Shown: in pieces, positions 27,171-36,496 of the stretch
Layout of the letters: each line of letters begins with the position of its first letter
Numbering within the stretch: position 1 is the first letter of the stretch
Source: Gammaproteobacteria bacterium
GTDB taxonomy: Bacteria > Pseudomonadota > Gammaproteobacteria > Enterobacterales > Psychrobiaceae
Direction of reading: 5' to 3'
Assembly (NCBI GenBank): GCA_013214945.1
Contig: JABSRT010000001.1
Location: 62,001 to 126,000 of the forward strand
DNA: 64,000 nucleotides
The notes under the pieces: model-generated
The model's database searches: none
What the model was told of the DNA's origin: nothing
What the model saw: only the letters and a program-made list of their open reading frames with translations
Position numbers and translations under genes: made by a program

Positions 27171-29050
27171 AAGCTGGGCCCATGAGTGATTAACATCCAG
27201 CCAATCGCCGCCACAGCAAACAGAATTAACACGCCATTATAAAGCCGTAACGAGCCAGTTTGACTGCGGCTTAATTGGCGATGGCAGGTCAGCATGGCAG
27301 CTTCAATGGTGCGATAGATTTGATCGAACAAGTCTTTTTTATTGAGTTTGGTCAGGGCGAAAAAAGGATCAATGATTAACCGCTGATATATCAGATCAAA
27401 ATACCAGCCATTGGTGAGAAAACTGTGTAGCCGTTGTTGCCAGTGTAACCGTAATTGTGTGCCAAACACACCGCGTATAAAGCAGAAATAGGCCAGGATA
27501 ATCGCAGTAAATGGGGTGGAAATCGCAATTGCTTCGGCCAATGAATGCGCCCATACCGGAATGGCCGGCGGCAATGATGAGGTTGTAGTTAGCAGCAACA
27601 GTTCAAGGCTAGCTGGCATTAAGCCACCGACAATAGTTAGCCCGCTCAGGATCAATAAAACTGCGGCCATTAAGCGGGGTAACTGGCTGCTCGGGGCTTG
27701 CTTTAAGCGGCCAAAAAACACCACTAAGATTAACCTAGCACTGTAAAATGCGGTCATAAAAGCGCCGACAATGGCGCCAAGCCATAACCACGGATGACCA
27801 CTGAGCAATACCTCATTTAAGATCCGTTCCTTACTGAAAAACCCTGACAATAAAGGCAATGACGATAACGCCGCAGCGCCAACCACAAAGCTGAGAAAAA
27901 CCATCGGCATTAAACGGCGCAGCCCGCCCATTTTAAAAATATTATGCTGGTGATTTAAGCCATGAATTAAAGCGCCGGCACTGAGAAATAGCAGCGCCTT
28001 GAAAAAGGCGTGGGTCATTAAATGAAAACTCGCTGCAGCGGTGGCACCAACTCCTAGCGCCAAAAACATGTAACCAAGCTGACTGATGGTTGAATAGGCT
28101 AAAATGCGTTTGAGATCGTTTTGCACCATCGCGGCACTGGCGCCAAGCAACAGGGTGAGGGTGCCGACAACCGCAATGAGTTGCAAGGTTGCACTGGCCT
28201 GTTGAAACAGCGCGAAAAGACGCACCACTAAATAAATACCGGCGGTCACCATAGTTGCAGCGTGGATCAAAGCGCTGACTGGAGTAGGGCCAGCCATGGC
28301 ATCGGGCAGCCAATTTTGCAGCGGTAGTTGTGCCGACTTACCAGCGGCGCCAATAAAGAGTAACAAGGTGCAAATATTAGCGACGTTACTATTATTGGCG
28401 CTATCGAGTGGCCACACCGCGGCCGCGTTGTGGTTAATTTGTGCGATATTAAGGCTGCCAAACTGCCAAAATATCATTAAAAGACCAATTAATAGCGCGG
28501 TATCACCGATTCTGGTGGTGATAAAAGCCTTGTTGGCCGCTCGGTTATTGGCGCGCTCTTTGGACCAAAAGCCAATTAATAAATAACTGCACAAACCAAC
28601 CCCTTCCCAGCCGAGATAAAGCAATAACAGGTTATCGGCTAATACCAGCAGCAGCATCGCGCCAACAAATAAATTTAAATAGGCGAAATAGCGTTGCACA
28701 CCCGGATCTTTGGCCATAAAAGCCACCGAATAAAGATGAATTAAGCTGCCGACGCCAGTAATGATGCTAATCATCATCAGGGATAAGGCATCGAGATATA
28801 GACCGAAATTCAAACTCAAACTAGGTTGACCAAGATTAAGCCACGTCGCAGGTATGGCAATAACAACGGCAAAATCCGGGGTGGTAACGAGTTGAATTGT
28901 TGCGACAGCGAGCGCCGAACCCGTGACACTTAACGTTGCTAGCACCGCTGCTACTCGTGGGTTTAAGGGGACTAACAGCAGTAGTATGGCGCTTAATATT
29001 GGGAGCGCTACTATTAAGGGCAGTAAAAATTGGATCATTGACAGGACCAT
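27167..29050 (-). CDS. nuoL: NADH-quinone oxidoreductase subunit L
   Basis: The most distal antiporter-like subunit of complex I, 627 residues, including the long C-terminal lateral helix expected at about 520-600. Landmarks are LGWEGVGLCSYLLIGFW (conserved Glu), the GKSAQLPLQNWLPDAMAGPT motif (Lys) and MVTAGIYLVVR. GAGGGG seven bases before the ATG at 29050 decides the start over a GTG at 29053 and an ATG at 29038. It follows nuoK directly and overlaps nuoM. Confidence 0.97.
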   Translation of the reverse strand: MVLSMIQFLLPLIVALPILSAILLLLVPLNPRVAAVLATLSVTGSALAVATIQLVTTPDFAVVIAIPATWLNLGQPSLSLNFGLYLDALSLMMISIITGVGSLIHLYSVAFMAKDPGVQRYFAYLNLFVGAMLLLVLADNLLLLYLGWEGVGLCSYLLIGFWSKERANNRAANKAFITTRIGDTALLIGLLMIFWQFGSLNIAQINHNAAAVWPLDSANNSNVANICTLLLFIGAAGKSAQLPLQNWLPDAMAGPTPVSALIHAATMVTAGIYLVVRLFALFQQASATLQLIAVVGTLTLLLGASAAMVQNDLKRILAYSTISQLGYMFLALGVGATAAASFHLMTHAFFKALLFLSAGALIHGLNHQHNIFKMGGLRRLMPMVFLSFVVGAAALSSLPLLSGFFSKERILNEVLLSGHPWLWLGAIVGAFMTAFYSARLILVVFFGRLKQAPSSQLPRLMAAVLLILSGLTIVGGLMPASLELLLLTTTSSLPPAIPVWAHSLAEAIAISTPFTAIILAYFCFIRGVFGTQLRLHWQQRLHSFLTNGWYFDLIYQRLIIDPFFALTKLNKKDLFDQIYRTIEAAMLTCHRQLSRSQTGSLRLYNGVLILFAVAAIGWMLITHGPSL

Positions 29051-29053
29051 CAC

Positions 29054-29356
29054 TTAACCCCTCATCTTAGCCAGCAGATCGACATCTAGGCTGCCAAAAC
29101 GTCGATACATCGTGATGACTAAGGCTAAGCCAATCGCTACTTCAGCCGCTGCCAGCGCCAAGATCAGTAAATAAATAATATAACCATCGACGCCAGGATG
29201 GAGCGTAGCACCAGTGATAAACAATAAAGCGACCGCATTTAACATGATCTCAAGCGACATTAATATAAACAGTAAATTACGCCGTGCTATCACGCCAAAA
29301 ATACCAATGGAAAAAAGCACCAGACTAACAATGATTAACCAGTTAAGTGGGATCAT
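29054..29356 (-). CDS. nuoK: NADH-quinone oxidoreductase subunit K
   Basis: NuoK, 100 residues with three helices, forms part of the connecting channel between the antiporter-like subunits of complex I. The conserved membrane Glu residues are in LEIMLNAVAL and AAAEVAIGLAL, which act in proton transfer in the family. It overlaps nuoJ by 4 bp (ATGA) and its stop lies next to the start of nuoL. Confidence 0.97.
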   Translation of the reverse strand: MIPLNWLIIVSLVLFSIGIFGVIARRNLLFILMSLEIMLNAVALLFITGATLHPGVDGYIIYLLILALAAAEVAIGLALVITMYRRFGSLDVDLLAKMRG

Positions 29357-29967
29357 GACTTGTTAGCTCCTGACTTGGCCGACTGTGAGATATGAATGGC
29401 ACTAATTAACGCCGACAATAACATCAGCGCAGTCAAAATAATCAGTTGATAGTAGCGACCAAATAAAACGACCCCGATCTCTTTAGTGGTGGCAATACTA
29501 CTGGAGCTGGAAGTGGAGCTTGAAATAGCGCTGGAGGCTGTACTCGATACCGTGTTTACTGCATGAGTTGCTGCATTAACTAAAATCGTCGTTTGGTTTA
29601 ACTCAGGTGGTGGCACCAGTACCGCAGATGAAAGAATTACCGCGACCTCGACCAACAAAACAGTCACGAGCAGCAAGGGCAGCCAAGCGGTTGGCCAGTT
29701 AAACAGTTGCTGCTCTTGCTCGATGCTTTGCAGCCCTTGATGAAGCATCATGGTGACAAATACAAACAACACCATAATAGCCCCGGCGTAAATAATCACT
29801 TGCAGCGCCGCGGCAAATGAAGCACCGAGCAAAAAGAATAGTAGGGCGATGGCCAACATCAATATCACCATAAATAACAAGGCATGCACCACATGGTGAC
29901 TTGTTACCGTAATAAGGGCGCAGATAATAGCGACCACGGCTGTTATCACAAATATTATTTCAATCAT
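29353..29967 (-). CDS. nuoJ: NADH-quinone oxidoreductase subunit J with serine tract
   Basis: NuoJ of complex I, 204 residues, five predicted helices. The third helix QVIIYAGAIMVLFVFVTMML is the family signature. AAGGAAAG before ATG 29967 sets the start; in-frame codons further upstream lie inside nuoI. Between helices four and five there is a tract of 20 residues (139-158, bases 29494-29553) made almost only of Ser, Thr and Ala, which the E. coli protein lacks. It probably faces the solvent and may be neutral. Confidence 0.95.
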   Translation of the reverse strand: MIEIIFVITAVVAIICALITVTSHHVVHALLFMVILMLAIALLFFLLGASFAAALQVIIYAGAIMVLFVFVTMMLHQGLQSIEQEQQLFNWPTAWLPLLLVTVLLVEVAVILSSAVLVPPPELNQTTILVNAATHAVNTVSSTASSAISSSTSSSSSIATTKEIGVVLFGRYYQLIILTALMLLSALISAIHISQSAKSGANKS

Positions 29968-29986
29968 CGGCTTTCCTTCGGCTGTA

Positions 29987-30502
29987 TCATGGCAGCAGAC
30001 TTTTGATGTCGATTGGTTTGGCCTCATGACGAGCCGCGCCTTTGTCTTTGCCATCTACCGCTTTGCCGCAAACATGATAAAAATTGTAATCATGGTATTT
30101 GCCTGGGCCGTCGATCAACAGGTGCTCTTTTTCATAGACCAAATTTTGGCGGTCATATTCGGCCATTTCGAAATCAGGCGTTAGTTGAATAGCATGGGTT
30201 GGGCAAGCTTCCTCGCAAAAACCACACATGATGCAGCGGGAGAAATTAATTCGAAATGTTTCGGCAATCCAGCGGCCGTCTGCCGTTTCAGTTTTTTGCA
30301 GCGCGATGCAATCAACCGGGCAGGCAACCGCACATAAGTTGCAGGCGACACAGCGCTCGAGGCCATCGGGATCACGAGTTAATACGATGCGTCCACGATA
30401 ACGCGGAGCCAGATAGGGTTTGACCTCGGGGTATTGTCGAGTATCACTTTTTATCAGGCTGTGTTTTAACACCTCAAATAAGGTTTTCAACTGACTGATC
30501 AT
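29987..30502 (-). CDS. nuoI: NADH-quinone oxidoreductase subunit I
   Basis: NuoI carries two [4Fe-4S] clusters (N6a and N6b) in the arm linking NADH oxidation to quinone reduction. Two ferredoxin motifs are intact, [12 protein letters not shown] and [12 protein letters not shown], at about residues 51-62 and 90-101. The 171-residue length is within the family range. It lies between nuoH (41 bp gap) and nuoJ. Confidence 0.97.
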   Translation of the reverse strand: MISQLKTLFEVLKHSLIKSDTRQYPEVKPYLAPRYRGRIVLTRDPDGLERCVACNLCAVACPVDCIALQKTETADGRWIAETFRINFSRCIMCGFCEEACPTHAIQLTPDFEMAEYDRQNLVYEKEHLLIDGPGKYHDYNFYHVCGKAVDGKDKGAARHEAKPIDIKSLLP

Positions 30503-30543
30503 GATCGTTCCTTATCTCGCTTGGAGCTTTGTATGGCTAATGG

Positions 30544-31500
30544 TTATTGAGTGAGCAATTTAAAACCGCCGGTGAGTAACAGATTAACTAAGGCGAGCGG
30601 CAGTAAAATTTGCCAGCCTAAACTCATCAATTGATCATACCTGGGGCGCGGAATGGCGGCGCGTAATAAAATAAACAGACAAACAAACAGCGCGGTTTTA
30701 AGTACAAACCACAGCAACGGCGGCAACCAAGGACCTTGCCAGCCACCAAAATATACGGTGGTAATCATCGCAGATATTAAAATAACCCCAAGGTATTCAC
30801 CGATGAAAAACATCCCAAACTTCATTGAGGAATATTCGGTATGAAAACCGGCGACAATTTCTGTTTCGGCTTCAGGTAAATCAAAGGGCGCGCGATGGCT
30901 TTCGGCTACCCCTGCAATAAAAAACAACAAAAAACCTAAGGGTTGCGACAAAATAAACCAACTTTGTGACTGGGCTAACACGATTTGGCGCAAACTAAAT
31001 GAATCGGCCATAATAACCACTCCCATCAAGGCTAAACCCATAAATACCTCATAACTGAGCATTTGCGCCGCCGTGCGCATTGCCCCTAATAAAGCGTATT
31101 TACTGTTCGATGAAAACCCGGCTAACATAATGCTGTAAACGGCCAATGAGCTAATGGCAAGAAAAAATAGCAGGCCATGGTCGAAGGTCGCAATTTGAAT
31201 GTCTGGAGCAAAGGGAATGATCGCAAAACCCAATAACATCATCACCATTACCACCATCGGCGCAATCACAAAAATCGGTTTATCAGCAAACGGTGGGATC
31301 CAGTCTTGTTTGGTAAAAATTTTAATCATGTCAGCAACGACTTGGCCTAAACCAAAGGGGCCGACACGATTGGGACCGAGTCGGTCTTGCCACAAGGCCA
31401 GTAATCGACGTTCGAGCCAAGTTGACCAAGCCCCAGCAAGCAATAGCAATACGACAATGACTAAAGGCACCAGCACAGCGCTAGCCAAACTACTGTTCAT
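30544..31500 (-). CDS. nuoH: NADH-quinone oxidoreductase subunit H
   Basis: NuoH forms part of the quinone-binding chamber of complex I. The 318-residue protein has about eight helices and the signature LERRLLALWQDRLGPNRVGP near the N-terminus, with AESHRAPFDLPEAETEIVAG in the central loop, which carries the conserved acidic residues of the quinone site. It overlaps the end of nuoG by 11 bp. Confidence 0.97.
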   Translation of the reverse strand: MNSSLASAVLVPLVIVVLLLLAGAWSTWLERRLLALWQDRLGPNRVGPFGLGQVVADMIKIFTKQDWIPPFADKPIFVIAPMVVMVMMLLGFAIIPFAPDIQIATFDHGLLFFLAISSLAVYSIMLAGFSSNSKYALLGAMRTAAQMLSYEVFMGLALMGVVIMADSFSLRQIVLAQSQSWFILSQPLGFLLFFIAGVAESHRAPFDLPEAETEIVAGFHTEYSSMKFGMFFIGEYLGVILISAMITTVYFGGWQGPWLPPLLWFVLKTALFVCLFILLRAAIPRPRYDQLMSLGWQILLPLALVNLLLTGGFKLLTQ

Positions 31501-34393
31501 GAGTGGCTCCTTGTAATTGAGCGATGCTAACCAGACAGTTATCGGGGCTTAGTCCCAATAACCGATATGCTGTTGCCGACAATAATAAGCTGTGGGGTGG
31601 GCAGTGCTCACTAATTTGACATTGAGCGCTAACCTGCTGAGTATTTAATAATACTTGATAGAGTTTACCGACTTGCCAGTCCAATAACTTTGCGGTTTGT
31701 GTGGTAATAATGATCACGGTGTCACTCATTAATGACACTAACGACGGGCAATAAAAGCTGAGTTCGTTACTATTGTAAAAGGCGGCTAATGGCAAGATAG
31801 TTAAGTTATTGCGCTGAGTGCTGTCAGTATTTTCAGTCGGATTGACGGTGTTAGTCGGATCTTTGTCATGATCCTTGGCGGTTATTGACGGGCTTGAGTC
31901 TGTTTTCACAAGTGGTGTTAACGGTGCTAGGCTCGCGCTGGTAAATATTGAGCAGCTGCGATTTGAGCCATTACTGTCTGAGCTGTTATTACCGGAGCTG
32001 CAGCGGGCGGTATCTTTATTGCTTGCTTGATTTGAATTCCATTTTGGCTGCCACAAGTAGGTCGTGCAAATGCCGTGATCATCGCAGTGTTGCTGTCTAA
32101 AAGATGCAACGCCTTCCATCGAAAATTGATAGTTTGACCATAAATCGACGGGAGGCGGGTATTCTTTAACATCAATGCCGGCATTAATGGCGGTACGCCC
32201 CGAGGCGCGAAATGACTGGCGCGCCACTTTAAATTGACAATCTTGCTGGTGCTGACAATCTACGATTGATGACAACAAAGGTGATTTATCACGACACCAC
32301 TGTAATAACTCAAGGTAATCACCCGAATGATTGTTACTGCACCATAACCAACTGGGTCGGCGTTGCTTATTTGGGGCCAAACTAGCGGTTGATAATTGCA
32401 GTTTTCCTTGTGAGTTAAGCCAGCAGCCCTGTTGCTCTGAAGTTGCAGCCCCGGGCAGAATTAAATCTGCCAATTCAGCGGTAGCGGTTATTAGGTGATC
32501 GATCACCACAATGTGTGAAATCGACTCAAAGTATTGCTCAACAATATTATTGAATTGTTGCTGACTATAGAGCCACTGTAAATCGGCTTCGAGTATTATC
32601 AGTAACTGTGGCGGTCGTGAGCGCAGGCGCTGGAGCAGGGCATCGAGTCCCTGGGCCTCGTTGGCTAAAATAGCCAGCGCCATTGAATTGGCTTGCGGCA
32701 ATACATAATGAAATAAGCTGTGGTGATTGTGGGTCGCGACAATTAAATAGATCTCGTTAAGCAGCTGGTGAATCGGCCACGAGCTAACGTTGTTGCCACC
32801 AATAATGACCGGACATTGCGCCGCTAACAACGCTGTAGCTATGACCTGCGCTTGACTGGTTTTATCAGCCTCGTTATTGCTGCTCAGCTTGTTATTAATG
32901 CTGTTAGTAATGTTGGCTCTGGCTGAATCGGGTTCCGCGGCGCCATTGTCACTAGTTAGCAGCAATAATTGCTGTTTGATTTGTTGTAACAGAGTCAGTT
33001 GCTGAGCCAGCGGTAAATAGTGATGGACCTGAGCTATATCATCAAGGGCCGAACCGCCATGACTAATGATAAAAAGCGGTGATTTAAGTTGCTGGGTGAT
33101 ATTGCGCAGTGCTTGATCCTGCCAAGGCGCTATTGCCATAGCTTGTGCTTTAAGCTTGCCGGCATTGCGGGTCATTTGGCGTAAACTTAAGGCTAACCGT
33201 GGCGCACTGGTACTAAGATCTTCACCAATGACCAAAGCACAATCAGCCGCTTCAAGCTCGAATAAACTGCAGGGTGAAAAATCATGTTGCTGATAATAAG
33301 TTAACTGTTGTTGGCTCAGTTTAAGTGGCAGATCCGGACTGTCGGCAAAAAAGTCACCATCAGTGGCGCCGTTGCGCTGCAGCAACCGGATTAACGCACT
33401 GTTATTTTCAATGCTGGTGCGCGAAGACCCCAAGGCCACGATATTACCCTGAGCTAAGTTAAGGTAACGCTTAAAGGTCTCAGTCGCTTGTTGATCACTT
33501 AAAACATCGGTTTGTTGTAACAGTTGATTACGCATCAGCGGCACGGTTAGGCGTTGCTCACTGTTGGCATATTGATAGGAAAATCGGCCTTTGTCACACA
33601 AGAAATCACCATTAGTTTCGCGGTTAAATCTGTTACTAATTTTACGCACTTTATGATGGTACGAGCCAGTGTAAGTATGGCAACCCACCGCGCAATGTTC
33701 GCAAATGCTGGGGCTAGATTGCAGATCCCATTTGCGGCAATAGTGCTCGCTAAATGTTTTATCGGTAAAGACCCCTGTGGGACAAACTTCAGCCAAATTA
33801 CCACTAAAGTGACTGGTTAATACCCCGGGCTGGGCGCGGCCAAAGTAGATCTGATTTTTTGAACCAAAGACATTAAGATCATCACCGTCGCAGTAATCAC
33901 GATAAAATCTAACGCAACGGTAACAGCCGATACATCGGTTCATTTCATGGTTGATTAATGGCCCGAGAAATTGATTGTGATGGGTACGTTTTTCCCCAGG
34001 ATAGCGCCGCGTAACATGGCCAGACATTAAGGTCATATCTTGCAAGTGACAGTCGCCGCCTTCCTCACAGACAGGACAATCGTGGGGATGGTTAGTCATT
34101 AATGCTTCAATATTGGTTGCTCTAAATTCGCTGGCTTGCTCGGCATCTAGTGACACAATCATCCTATCAGTGACTGGCGTGGTACAGGCCATATTGAGGC
34201 GGCCGCGGGTATCCGAGGCATCTTGATATAACATTACTGCACATTGGCGGCAGGAGCCGACGGAACCCAGTGCTGGATGCCAGCAAAAATAGCTTAAATC
34301 TAAGCCCAGGCCAAGGCAGGTTTCGAGTAAGTTTTTATCATCGCTGACCTGATAGTCACAACCGTCGATGGTGATTGTTACCAGTTTACTCAT
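31490..34393 (-). CDS. nuoG: NADH-quinone oxidoreductase subunit G with polar insert
   Basis: NuoG of the peripheral arm, 967 residues, against about 908 in E. coli. N-terminal [2Fe-2S] cysteines are in CWHPALGSVGSCRQC, the His-Cys3 N5 site in HDCPVCEEGGDC, the N4 site in NRCIGCYRC with a later CPTG, and the extra N7 cluster in CEHCAVGC plus a distant CDKGRF. The molybdopterin-oxidoreductase-like domain follows. ATG 34393 starts at the MSKLVTITIDG segment and overlaps nuoF by 8 bp. Residues 784-863 form a Ser/Asn/Asp/Thr-rich insert, and a shorter polar loop lies near residues 490-520. Confidence 0.95.
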   Translation of the reverse strand: MSKLVTITIDGCDYQVSDDKNLLETCLGLGLDLSYFCWHPALGSVGSCRQCAVMLYQDASDTRGRLNMACTTPVTDRMIVSLDAEQASEFRATNIEALMTNHPHDCPVCEEGGDCHLQDMTLMSGHVTRRYPGEKRTHHNQFLGPLINHEMNRCIGCYRCVRFYRDYCDGDDLNVFGSKNQIYFGRAQPGVLTSHFSGNLAEVCPTGVFTDKTFSEHYCRKWDLQSSPSICEHCAVGCHTYTGSYHHKVRKISNRFNRETNGDFLCDKGRFSYQYANSEQRLTVPLMRNQLLQQTDVLSDQQATETFKRYLNLAQGNIVALGSSRTSIENNSALIRLLQRNGATDGDFFADSPDLPLKLSQQQLTYYQQHDFSPCSLFELEAADCALVIGEDLSTSAPRLALSLRQMTRNAGKLKAQAMAIAPWQDQALRNITQQLKSPLFIISHGGSALDDIAQVHHYLPLAQQLTLLQQIKQQLLLLTSDNGAAEPDSARANITNSINNKLSSNNEADKTSQAQVIATALLAAQCPVIIGGNNVSSWPIHQLLNEIYLIVATHNHHSLFHYVLPQANSMALAILANEAQGLDALLQRLRSRPPQLLIILEADLQWLYSQQQFNNIVEQYFESISHIVVIDHLITATAELADLILPGAATSEQQGCWLNSQGKLQLSTASLAPNKQRRPSWLWCSNNHSGDYLELLQWCRDKSPLLSSIVDCQHQQDCQFKVARQSFRASGRTAINAGIDVKEYPPPVDLWSNYQFSMEGVASFRQQHCDDHGICTTYLWQPKWNSNQASNKDTARCSSGNNSSDSNGSNRSCSIFTSASLAPLTPLVKTDSSPSITAKDHDKDPTNTVNPTENTDSTQRNNLTILPLAAFYNSNELSFYCPSLVSLMSDTVIIITTQTAKLLDWQVGKLYQVLLNTQQVSAQCQISEHCPPHSLLLSATAYRLLGLSPDNCLVSIAQLQGATHEQ

Positions 34394-35744
34394 GGCGGGC
34401 CGCTCCATTGAAAAACTGGTGATCATAAGGGCAGCAGTGCTCGGTGATGTGCTGGTTAAAATCATCTAAAAAGAAGTGTAAGGCGCTTTGCAATGGCTCG
34501 ACCGCGCCTGGGGCGAGCGCGCAAAAGGTATTGCCCGGTGCGGCAAAACGGCAAATGGCAATTAACTGTTCAAGATCGCTAGGCTCGCCATTACCGCGCT
34601 CAATTTTTTCCAGCAGCGCTTGCGCCCATGGCAAACCATCACGACATGGCGTGCACCAACCACAAGATTCTTGGGCGAAAAAAGCGATTAAATTGAGCAC
34701 TAATTTAATCGGACAAAATTTATCATCGAGCACTGTTATGGTGCCAGTGCCCATTCGGCTGTGTATTTTTCCTATTGCATCGTAATCCATTGGTGTGTCG
34801 AGGTGGTGGGGCAATAAAAAGTCGGTCGAGCCACCGCCGGGCAAGACGGCTTTTAGTTGGTAACCCGGCGCCATACCGTTAGCATGTTGCTCGATGATTT
34901 CTCTTATCGGGGTGCCCATCGGTAGTTCCCATAATCCGGGGTTGTTAACCCGACCACTGACCCCAAATAGCTTGGTTCCTGTATCTTGATGGCGGCCAAG
35001 TTGCTGATACCATTGGCTGCCAAAAAGTAAAATATGCGGCAAATTACAGATAGTTTCGACATTGTTGACGATCGTGGGCTTGCCCCACAATCCTGCCACC
35101 TGTGGAAAGGGCGGTTTGGCCCGTGGAATAGCGCGTTTACCTTCAAGTGAATTAATCAGCGCTGTTTCTTCACCACAAATATACCGTCCGGCGCTGGTAT
35201 GCAGCTCAAGTTCAAAACTAAAATCACTGCCGTTAATATTCGGACCAAGCAAGTGGTTGGCTTGGCATTGCACGATTGCATGTTGCAACCGTGAAATTGC
35301 TAAATAGTAATCACCACGGATGAAGATATAACCCTTGGTTGCATTAACGGCTTTGGCTGCAATCAGCAGCCCCTCGATGATCTGATGCGGGGTGTTTTCC
35401 AGTAAATAGCGGTCTTTAAAGGCGCCGGGTTCCATTTCATCGGCATTAACAATCAGGTATTTTTGGGTCGGTGTTTGCGGCCCCTGTGGCATAAAGCTCC
35501 ACTTTAAGCCAGTGGGGAAACCGGCACCACCTCGGCCACGCAACCCTGAGTTTTTTACCTGCTCTAACACCTCACTCGCGGTTAATGATAAAGCAACAAA
35601 AAGCCCTTGATAGCCGCCGTGCACTTGGTAATTGGTTAAAGACCAGCAATTTAACGTGCCATCGATAAAGCGGGTCATCGGTTTGGTTGGTGGCTCAACT
35701 TGCAGGGTATTTTTAGCAATATTGGCTGAGGGTTTATTGGTCAT
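34386..35744 (-). CDS. nuoF: NADH-quinone oxidoreductase subunit F
   Basis: NuoF binds NADH and FMN and holds the [4Fe-4S] cluster N3. The 452-residue product has the nucleotide-binding glycine motif GRGGAGFPTGLKWS, the ADEMEPGAFKDR and EETALINSLEGKR stretches and the cluster motif ESCGWCTPCRDG plus a later Cys in NTFCALAPGAVEP. It overlaps nuoE by 11 bp and nuoG by 8 bp. Length is normal for the family. Confidence 0.97.
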   Translation of the reverse strand: MTNKPSANIAKNTLQVEPPTKPMTRFIDGTLNCWSLTNYQVHGGYQGLFVALSLTASEVLEQVKNSGLRGRGGAGFPTGLKWSFMPQGPQTPTQKYLIVNADEMEPGAFKDRYLLENTPHQIIEGLLIAAKAVNATKGYIFIRGDYYLAISRLQHAIVQCQANHLLGPNINGSDFSFELELHTSAGRYICGEETALINSLEGKRAIPRAKPPFPQVAGLWGKPTIVNNVETICNLPHILLFGSQWYQQLGRHQDTGTKLFGVSGRVNNPGLWELPMGTPIREIIEQHANGMAPGYQLKAVLPGGGSTDFLLPHHLDTPMDYDAIGKIHSRMGTGTITVLDDKFCPIKLVLNLIAFFAQESCGWCTPCRDGLPWAQALLEKIERGNGEPSDLEQLIAICRFAAPGNTFCALAPGAVEPLQSALHFFLDDFNQHITEHCCPYDHQFFNGAARHE

Positions 35745-36360
35745 CGGTTTCCCCCGTGCTGCTTTCAGTCTTAGTGACGGTACTAGTCTTGGCCTTATTG
35801 TCGGTGTTCGTGTCGGTGTTAATGTTAGTATCGTCGCTTAGTTGGATTAAAATAGTACTCACGCGCTCGGGTCTGATAAGTTCGAACAATTGCTGCGCAG
35901 CAATCATCACTGGCGCTTTATCACAGGCGCCCAAACAAGGCAGTGGGATCAGGGTAAATAAATTATCCTTGTCACTTTGACCAGGATTAATGCCCAAGCA
36001 TTGGCTTATTTTTGCGGTAACAGCGGCGCTGCCCATCAGCTGGCAGACCATGCCATTGCAGGGGTGAAGCACTATTTTTGCCACGGGCAAGCGGAAAATG
36101 AGATTATAAAAAGTCGCGATACTGTCGAGTTCGGCGGTGCTGACCGTAATGAATTGGGCGATGGCGGTCAGCGTTTGGTCACTAATCCAGCCTCTATAAC
36201 GCTGAATAACCATTAAAGCATCAATTGCGATAGCTTGAGGTTGCACACAATGGTCCAGTAGCGCGGTTAAGTCGCATTGTTCCTCACGGGTAAGCGTGGC
36301 GGTTTGACTAACCGTTATGGTTAATGCTGGATCATCAAAGCTGCTATTAGGGTCATTCAT
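35734..36360 (-). CDS. nuoE: NADH-quinone oxidoreductase subunit E with low-complexity tail
   Basis: NuoE carries the [2Fe-2S] cluster N1a next to NuoF. Cysteines are in HPCNGMVCQ (CX4C) and LPCLGACDK (CX3C). The 208-residue protein is longer than the ~166 residues of E. coli because of a Thr/Asp/Ser-rich C-terminal tail (residues 176-208, bases 35737-35835) that follows the folded domain. It overlaps nuoF by 11 bp and lies 136 bp after nuoCD, the largest gap inside the operon. Confidence 0.94.
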   Translation of the reverse strand: MNDPNSSFDDPALTITVSQTATLTREEQCDLTALLDHCVQPQAIAIDALMVIQRYRGWISDQTLTAIAQFITVSTAELDSIATFYNLIFRLPVAKIVLHPCNGMVCQLMGSAAVTAKISQCLGINPGQSDKDNLFTLIPLPCLGACDKAPVMIAAQQLFELIRPERVSTILIQLSDDTNINTDTNTDNKAKTSTVTKTESSTGETDDQ

Positions 36361-36496
36361 ATCCCACCTGTTAAGTTTGCTACTATTAATGTGTTTTTAC
36401 TTACTGGCTTAATTTTCTCTGACTTAATTCTCTAGCTTCATTTTCTGGGTTAACTTGCACTGGATTAAATGCAGTTTTACCGCTGCTTAAATCTGG

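Noticed and set aside
24114-29050. NuoL/M/N as a recent tandem duplication with the Mrp D-type proteins
   Set aside because: The proteins share only ancient superfamily motifs; nothing suggests recent duplication within this window.
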